In this document: one piece after another, positions 34,060-42,086 of the stretch
Layout: every line of letters starts with the position of its first letter
How positions within the stretch are numbered: position 1 is the stretch's first letter
Source of the DNA: Micromonospora sp. M71_S20
GTDB taxonomy: Bacteria; Actinomycetota; Actinomycetes; Mycobacteriales; Micromonosporaceae
NCBI RefSeq assembly: GCF_003664255.1
Contig: NZ_RCCV01000001.1
Span: 4,761,662 to 4,825,661, forward strand
Direction of reading: 5' to 3'
Length of the DNA stretch: 64,000 nt
The notes under the pieces: model-generated
Seen by the model: only the letters and a program-made list of their open reading frames with translations
Database searches by the model: none
What the model was told of the DNA's origin: nothing
Program-made: the position numbers and the translations under genes

Positions 34060-35040
34060 ATGGACGTTGTCAGCACTGCCGACGTCTCGCCGGGCGACCG
34101 GTTCGCCTTCTGGCGCGAGGTCAGCGCGAAGCTCTGGGTACCGTACGACCTGGCCCGGGAACGGCAGGCGGAGGCCGGATTCGAGGCGCGGGTCGGCATC
34201 AGCGAGTTCGGCCCGGTGCAGGCGACCCTGATGACGACGATGGCGCACTCGGTGCGCCGTACGCCCCGGCTGATCCGGCAGGCCGATCCGGAAGTGTTCA
34301 AGGTGAGCTGCATGGTCAGTGGCAGCGGCACGCTGACGCAGGACGGCAGGCGCGCGGAGTTCGGCGCCGGGGATCTCGTGCTCTACGACACCTCGCGTCC
34401 GTACGTGGCCGAACTCCGCCCGGACGATTCGACGAGCCGGATGCTGCTCCTGCGTTTCCCCCGGGCCCTGCTGCCGTTTCCTCCCCGGGAACTGCGCGAA
34501 CTGAGCGCCGTCCGCATTCCCGGTGCCCGCGGCGTCGGCGCGTTGTCGTCGCGTTTCCTGCTGCAACTCGCCGACCAGATGGACGAACTGACCCCGGCCG
34601 AGACCGCGCGTCTGGCCACCCTGACGCTCGACGTGCTGATCACGGCGTTGGCCGACGCGCTGGACACCCGGAACGTCGTCCCCGCGGACACGCGCCGGCG
34701 GGCGCTGACCGCCCGCATCCACGCCTTCATCCGCGACCACCTCGGTGACCCGGGCCTGACCCCGAACGTGATCGCCGCGGCGCACCACATCTCCGTGCGT
34801 TACCTCCACAGGCTGTTTCAGCGGGAGGGGCACACCGTCGCAGGCTGGATCCGCGAACAGCGCCTCGACCGGTGCCGACGCGACCTCGCCGAAACCCGGC
34901 TCGCCGCCCGCCCGGTCAACGCGATCGCCGCCCGGTGGGGATTCACCAGCGCCGCGCACTTCAGCCAGGCGTTCCGCGCCCGTTACGGCCAGTCGCCCTC
35001 CGAGTTTCGCCAGCAGTTCCCGACCTTGCACGGAGACTGA
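34060..35040 (+). CDS. AraC family regulator (AraC-binding-like N-terminal domain)
   Basis: 326 residues. The N-terminal cupin-like domain of the AraC_binding_2 type covers about 10-190 (RFAFWREVSAKLW near 14-26, FGAGDLVLYDTSRPY near 102-116). The C-terminal HTH_18 domain covers about 225-322 (LTPNVIAAAHHISVRYLHRLF and RWGFTSAAHFSQAFRARYGQSPSEFR-type ending). The ligand is unknown. TATGGT at 34048-34053 ends 6 nt before the ATG, so the message may be leaderless. It diverges from the methyltransferase gene. Confidence 0.93.
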   Translation: MDVVSTADVSPGDRFAFWREVSAKLWVPYDLARERQAEAGFEARVGISEFGPVQATLMTTMAHSVRRTPRLIRQADPEVFKVSCMVSGSGTLTQDGRRAEFGAGDLVLYDTSRPYVAELRPDDSTSRMLLLRFPRALLPFPPRELRELSAVRIPGARGVGALSSRFLLQLADQMDELTPAETARLATLTLDVLITALADALDTRNVVPADTRRRALTARIHAFIRDHLGDPGLTPNVIAAAHHISVRYLHRLFQREGHTVAGWIREQRLDRCRRDLAETRLAARPVNAIAARWGFTSAAHFSQAFRARYGQSPSEFRQQFPTLHGD

Positions 35041-35304
35041 ACACCTGTGCACCCCGCCACAACGACAGGTGTGGATGCGGCGGGCAGTCTCGTCCCAGGG
35101 CCTTGCCGACTCCTCGTGTCCGACGGCCCGGCCGACCGCCGCACACTGGTTCCACGAACGGCCACGCCTCGATACGACACCGTCTGCGGAGGTCCAGACT
35201 ACGGCACGAGGGGTGGGACGAGCACGGTCGTTTTCGAAGCCGTTCGCGTTACCCGGCAGTTGTGGTGGCGCGAACGGGCACGGTCCGGGATAGCCTTGCC
35301 GCAT
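35041..35304. other. Gene-free stretch, nothing recognised
   Basis: Between the AraC-type gene and the 95-residue gene I see short frames on both strands but none with family features. The only useful element is the -10 like TAGCCT at 35291-35296. Confidence 0.5.
35291..35296 (+). promoter_or_regulatory. -10 box, leaderless spacing
   Basis: TAGCCT ends 8 nt before the ATG at 35305 with no Shine-Dalgarno in between. Confidence 0.45.
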
Positions 35305-35592
35305 ATGGCTACCTATCGCAGCGCCTCAGTGCTCCTATCCTCCGACGGCACCCGGACCCCCGGCACCGCCGCGCTCTTCGCCGAGCCCGCCCGCAAGGGT
35401 GGGACCCCGCCGTGGGCGGGCGACTTCCGACCCGCCAACAGCGCCGGCAACGGCCCCAAGAACGCGGTCGGGAAGACCTTCACGTTGGAGTTGCCCGACG
35501 GCAGCACCGGCAAGGTCGTGGTCCAGGGCCTCAAGAGCGGGAAGGGAGGCGTCGTGCTGGCGTTGATGGGCGAGGACGCACCCCCCTTCTGA
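35305..35592 (+). CDS. Small conserved-looking protein of unknown function
   Basis: 95 residues, soluble, no signal peptide or membrane helix. It has a Gly/Lys/Pro-rich middle (PARKGGTPPWAGDFRPANSA near 29-48) and a beta-like C-terminal half (FTLELPDGSTGKVVVQGL near 59-76). I do not recognise the family. The -10 box and clean start suggest it is a real gene. It stands alone between an AraC-type gene and an HNH-like gene. Confidence 0.65.
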   Translation: MATYRSASVLLSSDGTRTPGTAALFAEPARKGGTPPWAGDFRPANSAGNGPKNAVGKTFTLELPDGSTGKVVVQGLKSGKGGVVLALMGEDAPPF

Positions 35593-35722
35593 TCGCCCAC
35601 TGACGTCACCGGCTGGAGACGGCCGATACGCGCGGTGCAGCGGCGGTGGCGGCTCGGGTCCCGGGCTGCCGGACGCTCACGGATCGGACCCTGGTCGGCG
35701 GCCCGCCGACCAGGGCCACCGG

Positions 35723-36163
35723 TCAGCGGCGGCCGGCGGCCAGGGCGACGAGGTACTGTCCGCCGCCCGCGTCGACGCTCGCGGTCACCGGCAGTCCGGG
35801 CACCAGGCGGGAGAACCGGTCGACCAGCCAGTCCGCCGCCTCCTGGGCGTCCTTCTCGCTCGGGCAGCGGGCGACCAGCTCGCGGCCACCCTTGCGTGCG
35901 AGTCGCTCGGCGACGGTGATCAGTGGCGCGGGCTCCACCACGTGCAGGTGCTCCGGCCAGGCGATGACCACCTTGACCGCGCCCTTGCGGGTGTTGCAGG
36001 CACGGTGCGCGAGTCGCTCGGCGACCTTGGCCTTCTTGTCGGCGGTGCGGCTGTCGACGCTGGGACCACGCGGGTCGTTCACCGACATGCCGGCGTCGAC
36101 CGGCTCGTCGCACACCCAGCATCGCCAACCGTCGCGCCTCGCGACGTCATCGAGGGAACTCAT
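35723..36163 (-). CDS. HNH-like zinc-finger protein
   Basis: 146 residues. WRCWVCDEPVD near 13-23 gives a Cys-x2-Cys pair; DSRTADKKAKVAERLAHRACNTRKG near 37-61 contains His and Cys-Asn as in HNH endonucleases and related zinc proteins. The C-terminal half (about 75-146) is a separate alpha/beta region with CPSEKDAQEAADWLVDRFSRLVPGLP near 100-125. The first His of a canonical HNH triad is not obvious, so nuclease activity is uncertain. From memory, similar proteins are widespread in Streptomyces and relatives. Confidence 0.7.
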   Translation of the reverse strand: MSSLDDVARRDGWRCWVCDEPVDAGMSVNDPRGPSVDSRTADKKAKVAERLAHRACNTRKGAVKVVIAWPEHLHVVEPAPLITVAERLARKGGRELVARCPSEKDAQEAADWLVDRFSRLVPGLPVTASVDAGGGQYLVALAAGRR

Positions 36164-36264
36164 CCGAGCAAACTAGCCCGTGCCAGCCGAACCGCCCGCA
36201 CTCGGCCTGGGCCACCGCCGATGTCCGACACTGCTCCCGGGCGACGGTCTGGAATGCTTCTCCC

Positions 36265-36762
36265 ATGCCCTCCTACCCGCCCACCTTCGCCGACCAGGTC
36301 GTCACCCAGCCAGCCCGCGCCCAGTTCGAGGCGTTCCTCGACGAGCACCGTCGTGCCCTCAACGGCTGCCTGGACGGGCTGACAGAGGAACAGGCGCGCC
36401 GGTCGTTGGTGGCCTCCCGGACCACGCTGCTGGGTCTTGTGAAGCACGCGACCTTCGTCGAGAAGGTCTGGTTCGACGAAGCCGTCACGTGCCGGTCGCG
36501 CGCGGAGATCGGCATCCCCGCGACGCCGGACGAGTCGTTCATCCTCGATGCCGACGACACGATCGCCACCGTCCAGCACGCACACCGCGAAGCCTGCGAG
36601 GCAGCACGCCGTGCGACGTCGTCCCTGGGTCTGGACGACATCCTGCACGGCAACCGGCGGGGCCCGCTTCCGCTGCGATGGGTGTATCTCCACATGCTGC
36701 GCGAGCTCGCCCAGCACTGTGGGCACGCGGACATTCTCCGGGAGCAGCTCGTCGACGGGTAG
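36265..36762 (+). CDS. DinB/DUF664 family protein
   Basis: 165 residues. The four-helix DinB fold is indicated by ARAQFEAFLDEHRRALNGCLDGLTEEQARRS-type first helices, then LGLVKHATFVEKVWF near 53-67 with the metal-binding His, and YLHMLRELAQHCGHADILREQL near 140-161 with two further His residues. The three His pattern of DinB-like metalloproteins is complete. Some relatives are mycothiol- or bacillithiol-dependent transferases; the activity here is not known. Confidence 0.9.
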   Translation: MPSYPPTFADQVVTQPARAQFEAFLDEHRRALNGCLDGLTEEQARRSLVASRTTLLGLVKHATFVEKVWFDEAVTCRSRAEIGIPATPDESFILDADDTIATVQHAHREACEAARRATSSLGLDDILHGNRRGPLPLRWVYLHMLRELAQHCGHADILREQLVDG

Positions 36763-36820
36763 CGCGGACGTCCGCTCATGCCGCGGCGGTCCGACGAGGG
36801 GTGCGCCGATGTCCGGCGGC

Positions 36821-37285
36821 CTACGGCCGGGTGGACGAAGGCACCTTCCCCAGCGTGCGCACCGCGGTCGAGGACACCGCGGCCAGTTCGGGCTGCGCGG
36901 GCAGGAACACCGTGGGGACGCCCAGCGACTGGTTCATCGCGGCGAGCCGGTACTCGCTCTGGAGGTCGGTGGTGTTACGCACGCCGCGGACGATCACTCC
37001 TACGTCGTGGCGACGGCAGTAGGCGGAGGTCAATCCGCTCCAGGCCGCAACGGTGACGGAGGTCCACCCGACCGGGAGGATGGCCCGGACAGCGGCCGCT
37101 CGCTCCTCCTCGTCGGCGCTCGGCTGCTTGGTGCTGTTGACCGCGACGAGCACGACCACTTCGTCGAAGAGGCCGCGTGCCCGGTTCACCACGTCCAGAT
37201 GCCCGGGAGTGAAGGGATCGAAGCTGCCGGGGTAGACGGCTCGCACGCGTACGCGACCGGGGGTGCGTGCTGTCGAAGTGCTCAT
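36821..37285 (-). CDS. Divergent phosphopantetheine adenylyltransferase-like protein
   Basis: 154 residues. YPGSFDPFTPGHLDVVNRA near 18-36 is the nucleotidyltransferase TxGH-type motif of CoaD, with GVRNTTDLQSEYRLAAMNQ near 99-117 and AVSSTAVR near 136-143 as in CoaD (usual form FLSSSxVK). CoaD makes dephospho-CoA from ATP and phosphopantetheine. The middle part (NSTKQPSADEEERAAAVRAI) and the context differ from housekeeping coaD genes, so it may be a second, specialised copy. TACAGT (37292-37297) stands 6 nt before the ATG on the minus strand, suggesting a leaderless message. Confidence 0.82.
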   Translation of the reverse strand: MSTSTARTPGRVRVRAVYPGSFDPFTPGHLDVVNRARGLFDEVVVLVAVNSTKQPSADEEERAAAVRAILPVGWTSVTVAAWSGLTSAYCRRHDVGVIVRGVRNTTDLQSEYRLAAMNQSLGVPTVFLPAQPELAAVSSTAVRTLGKVPSSTRP

Positions 37286-37291
37286 GGCCCG

Positions 37292-37297
37292 ACTGTA
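37292..37297 (-). promoter_or_regulatory. -10 box of the CoaD-like gene
   Basis: Read on the minus strand the box is TACAGT, ending 6 nt before the ATG at 37285; no Shine-Dalgarno is present. Confidence 0.45.
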
Positions 37298-37395
37298 GGT
37301 AGGTCGGCAGACCCCGCCACCCTCAACCCGAGCCCGCGACGGCGCGCCGGTGCCGCGGCCGGGCAAAACGCTTTGCCGCCGCGCCGGGCCGCCCA

Positions 37396-37401
37396 TAGCA
37401 T
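37396..37401 (+). promoter_or_regulatory. -10 box of the GNAT gene
   Basis: TAGCAT ends 7 nt before the ATG at 37409; no Shine-Dalgarno is present, so a leaderless start is likely. Confidence 0.45.
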
Positions 37402-37408
37402 CCGTCGG

Positions 37409-37894
37409 ATGCGGATCCGCGAGTTCCACGAGTCCGACTGGGCCCAGGTGTGGCCGATCGTCCAGGAGGTGGTCCGGGCGCGGGAGACCTTCCCCTACGA
37501 CCCGGAGCTGACCGCCGAGCAGGCGTACGACATGTGGGTGGAGGCCGCGCCCGGCCGGACGGTGGTCGCGGTCGACGGCGACGCGGTGCTGGGCACCGCG
37601 AAGATGGGCACCAACCGCCCCGGGCCGGGCTCGCACGTCGCCACCGCGAGCTTCATGGTGGCCCGCGCGGCGCGCGGGCGAGGCCTGGGCACCGCGCTGT
37701 GCCGGCACGCCGTCGACTGGGCCCGGGAGCGGGGGTACGCCGGGATGCAGTTCAACGCCGTGGTGGCGAGCAACGCCACCGCCGTGGAGCTGTACCGGCG
37801 GGAGGGGTTCGCCGTGGTGGGCACGGTGCCCGGCGCGTTCCGCCATCCCACCCTCGGCCGGGTGGGCCTGCACGTCATGTACCGGGAATTCTGA
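37409..37894 (+). CDS. GNAT family N-acetyltransferase
   Basis: 161 residues. IREFHESDWAQVWPIVQEVV near 3-22 opens the fold; ASFMVARAARGRGLGTALCRHAVDWAR near 81-107 contains the acetyl-CoA loop (RGRGLGTAL); NAVVASNATAVELYRREGF near 115-133 is the classical GNAT closing region. Substrate unknown. It stands alone, diverging from the CoaD-like gene. Confidence 0.92.
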   Translation: MRIREFHESDWAQVWPIVQEVVRARETFPYDPELTAEQAYDMWVEAAPGRTVVAVDGDAVLGTAKMGTNRPGPGSHVATASFMVARAARGRGLGTALCRHAVDWARERGYAGMQFNAVVASNATAVELYRREGFAVVGTVPGAFRHPTLGRVGLHVMYREF

Positions 37895-37969
37895 CCGGCA
37901 CGACGGACGCCGCCGCGCGCCGGGACGCCCACCCCCGGCGGGTGGGATCCGGCGCGACGGCGGCGTCGC

Positions 37970-38815
37970 TCAGACGGCGGCCTTCGCGACGACCTCGGCG
38001 CGCAGGTCCTCCTCGGAGGCGCCCCGGCGCCAGTAGCCGGAGAAGGTGACGTGGCGGCGGTCCAGGCCGCGCTCGCCGACGAGGTGCCGGCGCACCGAGC
38101 GCACCATCGAGGACTCGCCGGCGATCCAGGCGTACGGGGTGCCGGCCGGCAGCCGGGCGGCGCGCACCGCGTCCGCCAGCAGCGTGCTGCCGGGGGCGGT
38201 GCCGCCGCGCACGATCCAGCGCACCTCGGCCCGCGCCTCGGTGGGCAGCTCCTGGATGTCCCCCGCGTCGGGGACCTCGATCCAGGCCCGCACCGGGGTG
38301 CCGGGCGGCAGCCAGGCCAGGATCCCGGCGGCGGCCGGCAGCCCGGTCTCGTCGGCCACCAGCAGGACGGAGTCCGTGCCGACCGGGGGGCGGAAGCAGA
38401 CGCTGCGGTTGTCGTGCACGGCCGGGCCGAGCAGCACCACCCGGTCGCCCGGCAGGGCGTGCCGGGCCCAGCGGGAGGCGGGGCCGGTGTCGCCGTGGCT
38501 GACGAAGTCGATGTCCACCTCGGCCACCTCGGTGCGCTGCTCCCGGATGGTGTACGAGCGCATCACCGCGCGCACGTCGGGGTCCATGGCCCGGTAGGCG
38601 CCGAACCAGTCCTCCCCCGCCTCGACGGGGAGCACCGGCTCGGGCTGGCCGGGGTGCGGCAGGAACAGCGAGACGCTCTGGTCCCGGCCGCCACCGGCGA
38701 AGTCGGCCAGCTCCGGCCCGCCGAAGGTGACCCGGACCAGGGAAGCGCCGACGCGGCGGGCGCCGACGACCTGCGCGGCGAAGAGGCGGTACTGGACGGC
38801 GACGGCGGTGGTCAC
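37970..38815 (-). CDS. Siderophore-interacting ferric reductase-like protein (SIP)
   Basis: 281 residues. FAD-binding domain about 20-135 with MRSYTIREQ near 85-93 (SIP hallmark RxYTxR) and DIDFVSHGDTGPASRWA near 101-117 (the HGxxGPASxWA signature). The SIP-type NAD(P) domain follows with LLVADETGLPAAAGIL near 149-164 and a C-terminal HVTFSGYWRRGASE near 257-270. It should reduce ferric siderophore in the cytoplasm to free iron. GTG at 38815 overlaps the binding-protein stop, so both are one operon under the iron box. Confidence 0.95.
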   Translation of the reverse strand: MTTAVAVQYRLFAAQVVGARRVGASLVRVTFGGPELADFAGGGRDQSVSLFLPHPGQPEPVLPVEAGEDWFGAYRAMDPDVRAVMRSYTIREQRTEVAEVDIDFVSHGDTGPASRWARHALPGDRVVLLGPAVHDNRSVCFRPPVGTDSVLLVADETGLPAAAGILAWLPPGTPVRAWIEVPDAGDIQELPTEARAEVRWIVRGGTAPGSTLLADAVRAARLPAGTPYAWIAGESSMVRSVRRHLVGERGLDRRHVTFSGYWRRGASEEDLRAEVVAKAAV

Positions 38816-39849
38816 GGGGTGACCTTCTTCGCGCCCTTGATGGCGGTGGCCAGGTTCTCCAGCAGCGGCGCGGCGCCAGCGTACGAGAAGCGGGGCACCG
38901 CGTCCCACGCGGCGATCTGGTTGGCCTTGACGGCCGGCAGCTGCTGCCACGTCGGCTTGGCGGCCAGGTCCTTGGGCTGAAGGGCGGTGTTGCGGTTGTC
39001 GAGCAGGAGCAGGTCGGCCGGGAACTTGCCCGCGTTCTCCCAGCTCAGGGCCTCGAAGTAGTCGCCGGCCTCGAGCTTGGTGGGCACGACGATGTCGACG
39101 CCCAGCTCGGCGAAGTACATCAGGTCGGTGCTGACCTTGGGGTTGGAGGCGTAGAACAGGTCGGGGCTGCCGGAGCAGGCGAGCACCTTGATGCCCGGAT
39201 TCGCCTTGACCGCCTGGCGGACCGACTCGGCGGCGGCCTCGAAGCGGGCCTTGGCGTCGGTGACCTTCTTGGCGGACAGGTCGGCGCCGAGGGACTCGGC
39301 GAGCTGCGCGTACCGCTCGATCGGCTTGGTCATCGGCACCCGGGCGGTGGTCACGGTGACGGCGGGGGCGAGCGGGAGGATCTTGCCCTTGCTCTCGTCC
39401 GGCACGTACCAGAAGGCGCCCGGGTCGTACATGTGGGTGACGAGCAGCTCGGGCCGCAGGGCGGCGTACTTCTCCAGGTTGAACTCGCCCCAGACGTTGC
39501 CGAGGATCTCCACGGACTCGACGTCGAGGTCGCCGGCCTGCGGGTCCTTGGTGCCGTCGGAGCGCTTCGTCTCGCCGAACACGCCGACGATCTGCTTGTC
39601 GAGCCCGAAGTCGACAAGCGCGGCCGCGACCCCCGTGAAGGCGACCACCCGGGTCGGCCGGGCGGGGGCGCTCACCTTCTCGTTGCGGTCGTCCGTGAAC
39701 GACCACGGCCCGCCGGAATCCTTGGCGGCGGGGGTGGCGGAGTCCTCGTCCCCGCCGCAGCCGGCGAGCAGGGCCGCCAGGGTGGCGGCGCCACCGGCGG
39801 CGAGCAGGCCCCGGCGGGAGAGGCGGCGGGCGGACACGGGATGCGGCAT
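38812..39849 (-). CDS. Iron-siderophore ABC transporter substrate-binding lipoprotein
   Basis: 345 residues. The signal contains twin arginines (RRLSRRG near 8-14) and a lipobox (LLAGC near 27-31), so it is probably Tat-exported and lipid-anchored. The FecB/FepB-type domain spans about 65-330 (RVVAFTGVAAALVDFGLDKQIVGVFG near 67-92; PELLVTHMYDP near 133-143; DLLLLDNRN near 280-288). It captures a ferric siderophore for the permeases encoded divergently. Its start is 49 bp from the iron box, which should repress it when iron is plentiful. Confidence 0.94.
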   Translation of the reverse strand: MPHPVSARRLSRRGLLAAGGAATLAALLAGCGGDEDSATPAAKDSGGPWSFTDDRNEKVSAPARPTRVVAFTGVAAALVDFGLDKQIVGVFGETKRSDGTKDPQAGDLDVESVEILGNVWGEFNLEKYAALRPELLVTHMYDPGAFWYVPDESKGKILPLAPAVTVTTARVPMTKPIERYAQLAESLGADLSAKKVTDAKARFEAAAESVRQAVKANPGIKVLACSGSPDLFYASNPKVSTDLMYFAELGVDIVVPTKLEAGDYFEALSWENAGKFPADLLLLDNRNTALQPKDLAAKPTWQQLPAVKANQIAAWDAVPRFSYAGAAPLLENLATAIKGAKKVTP

Positions 39850-39897
39850 GGCGGTGTCTTTCGATCAGGGTCGGACGAATGACCATGGACAGCGGGG

Positions 39898-39916
39898 TTA
39901 GGTTAACCTAACCTAA
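39898..39916. promoter_or_regulatory. DmdR/IdeR-type iron box
   Basis: TTAGGTTAACCTAACCTAA is a 19-bp site that agrees with the known IdeR/DmdR consensus TTAGGTTAG(C/G)CTAACCTAA except at the centre. It lies between the divergent binding-protein and permease genes, so one site can repress both operons in high iron. Confidence 0.93.
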
Positions 39917-39964
39917 ACGGCTGTCAAGTCCCGTTCGGAATTCCGCACCACATCGGAGCCCACA

Positions 39965-41017
39965 CTGTCCGCCACCCTCTCCCCCCGCGTCGGCGCGCCG
40001 CCGGCACCGCCGGCCGTACGCCGGCCCGGCCGGACCGCGCTGCGGGCCGCCGGGCTCGCGGCGTCGGTGCTGCTGCTCGCGGCCGTCGCGGTGCTCAGCA
40101 TCGCCGTGGGCGCCAAACAGCTCCCCCTCACCGACGTGTGGCAGGGCCTGCTGGACCGCGACGCCGCCGAGTACGCCGTCGTGCACCGCATGCGGCTGCC
40201 GCGTACGCTGCTCGGCCTGCTCGCCGGGGCGGCGCTCGGCGTCGCCGGCGCGGTGATGCAGGCGCTGACCCGCAACCCGCTCGCCGACCCCGGCCTGCTC
40301 GGCATCAACGCCGGCGCCTCGGCGGCGGTGGCCACCGGGGCGCTGCTGTTCGGCATCGGCGGCGTCGGCGGGCAGGTGTGGTTCGCCCTGCTCGGCGCGG
40401 CGGCCGTCACCGCCGCCGTGTACGCCGTCGGCGGCGGGCGCGGGGCCACCCCCGCGCGGCTGGCGCTGGCCGGCGCGGCGCTCAACGCCACCCTCTACTC
40501 GTACGTCAGCGCGGTGATGCTGGTGGACACGGCCTCGCTGGAACGGCTGCGGTTCTGGACGGTCGGCTCGCTGGCCAGCGCCGAACCGTCGACCGTCCGC
40601 ACGGTCGCGCCGTTCATGGCGGCGGGCCTGCTGGTCGCCCTGGCCGTCGCCCGCCCGCTCAACGCGCTGGCGCTCGGCGACGACGCGGCGCGCGCGCTCG
40701 GCGCCCGCCCGGCCCTGGTCCGGGGCGCGGTCATCCTGGCGATCACGCTGCTCTGCGGCGCCGCCACCGCCGCCTGCGGGCCGATCGTCTTCGTCGGGCT
40801 GCTGGTGCCGCACCTGGTGCGCGCGCTCACCGGGCCGGACCTGCGCTGGCTGCTGCCGTACTGCATGGTGCTGGCGCCGGTGCTGCTGCTCGGCGCCGAC
40901 GTGCTCGGGCGGGTGCTGAGCCGCCCCGGCGAGCTCCAGGTCGGGCTCGTGACCGCCGTGGCCGGCGGGCCGCTCTTCCTCTGGCTGGTGCAGCGCGGGC
41001 GGGTGGCCCACCCGTGA
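39965..41017 (+). CDS. Iron-siderophore ABC permease 1 (FecCD family), possible CTG start
   Basis: About 350 residues, nine to ten helices. MRLPRTLLGLLAGAALGVAGAVMQALTRNPLADPGLLGINAGAS-type sequence is the FecCD signature (here about residues 76-118), and GPIVFVGLLVPHLVRALTG near 276-294 is the ATPase-contact region. In this frame no ATG, GTG or TTG exists before GTG 40067, which would cut into the first helix and give only 316 residues. CTG at 39965 has CGGAG about 7 nt upstream and gives the usual family length, so I prefer it. It is 48 bp downstream of the iron box. The stop overlaps the next gene as GTGA. Confidence 0.85.
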   Translation: MSATLSPRVGAPPAPPAVRRPGRTALRAAGLAASVLLLAAVAVLSIAVGAKQLPLTDVWQGLLDRDAAEYAVVHRMRLPRTLLGLLAGAALGVAGAVMQALTRNPLADPGLLGINAGASAAVATGALLFGIGGVGGQVWFALLGAAAVTAAVYAVGGGRGATPARLALAGAALNATLYSYVSAVMLVDTASLERLRFWTVGSLASAEPSTVRTVAPFMAAGLLVALAVARPLNALALGDDAARALGARPALVRGAVILAITLLCGAATAACGPIVFVGLLVPHLVRALTGPDLRWLLPYCMVLAPVLLLGADVLGRVLSRPGELQVGLVTAVAGGPLFLWLVQRGRVAHP

Positions 41018-42039
41018 TCACCCTCCGTACCCGCAGCCTGTCCCTGCGGCTGCGTCCCCGCGCCGTCGCCGTCGGCGTCGCCTGCGTGCTGCTGGCCCTG
41101 GCGCTGAGCGTGCTCGCCATCGGCAGCGGCGACTACCCGATGAGCCCCGCCGACGTGCTGCGCGCCCTCACCGGCCGGGGCACCCCGGCCGAGGAGTTCA
41201 TCGTCACCGAGCTACGGCTGCCCCGGGTGGTCACCGCGCTCTGCGTCGGCGCCGCGCTGGCGTTGGCCGGCGCGGTCTTCCAGTCACTGGTACGCAACCC
41301 GCTGGGCAGCCCCGACATGCTCGGCTTCACCCAGGGCGCGGCCACCGGGGCGCTCGTCGTGGTGGTGCTCGGCGGCAGCAGCCTGGCGCTGGCCTCGTCG
41401 GCGGTGGTCGGCGGGCTGGTCACCGGCGCGCTCGTCTACGCGCTGTCCTGGCGGCGCGGCGTGCACGGATACCGGCTGATCCTGGTCGGCATCGGCACCA
41501 TGGCGATCCTCACCGGGGTCAACGGCTGGCTGCTCACCCGGGCCCCGCTGATGGACGCCGCCCGCGCCGTGCTCTGGCTCACCGGCAGCCTCGACGGCCG
41601 CGGCTGGTCGAACGCGCTGCCGCTGCTGATCGCACTGGGGGTGCTGGTGCCCCTCATGCTGGCCGGCTACGGGCCGGCGATGCGGCTGGTCGAGATGGGC
41701 GACGACACCGCCGCCGCCCTCGGCGTACGCGTGGAGCGGCTGCGCCTGGTCGTGCTCGCGACGGCGGTGCTGCTGGTCTCCCTCGCGGCGGCCGCCGCCG
41801 GGCCGGTGAACTTCGTGGCCCTCACCGCGCCACACCTCGCGCGGCGGCTGACCCGGGCCCCGGGGCCGAACCTGCTGCCCTCGGCGGCCGTCGGCGCGGT
41901 CCTCCTGGTCGCCGCCGACCAGCTCGCGCTGCGGGCCTTCCCCGGGCACCAGCTGCCGGTCGGCGTGGTGACCGGCGTGCTCGGCGGCGCCTACCTGGTC
42001 TGGCTGCTGGCCACCGAGCGCCGGGCCGGCCGGCTGTGA
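41014..42039 (+). CDS. Iron-siderophore ABC permease 2 (FecCD family)
   Basis: 341 residues with about nine helices. LRLPRVVTALCVGAALALAGAVFQSLVRNPLGSPDMLGFTQGA-type sequence (about 67-109) and AGPVNFVALTAPHLARRLTR near 256-275 are the FecCD hallmarks. It forms the second half of the channel. GTG start overlaps the preceding stop; the following ATPase gene starts at or 48 bp after its own stop. Confidence 0.94.
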   Translation: MITLRTRSLSLRLRPRAVAVGVACVLLALALSVLAIGSGDYPMSPADVLRALTGRGTPAEEFIVTELRLPRVVTALCVGAALALAGAVFQSLVRNPLGSPDMLGFTQGAATGALVVVVLGGSSLALASSAVVGGLVTGALVYALSWRRGVHGYRLILVGIGTMAILTGVNGWLLTRAPLMDAARAVLWLTGSLDGRGWSNALPLLIALGVLVPLMLAGYGPAMRLVEMGDDTAAALGVRVERLRLVVLATAVLLVSLAAAAAGPVNFVALTAPHLARRLTRAPGPNLLPSAAVGAVLLVAADQLALRAFPGHQLPVGVVTGVLGGAYLVWLLATERRAGRL

Positions 42040-42086
42040 CCGGGCCCGGCCGGCGGGCCACCCACGACGAGAACGGAGCACCGAGC

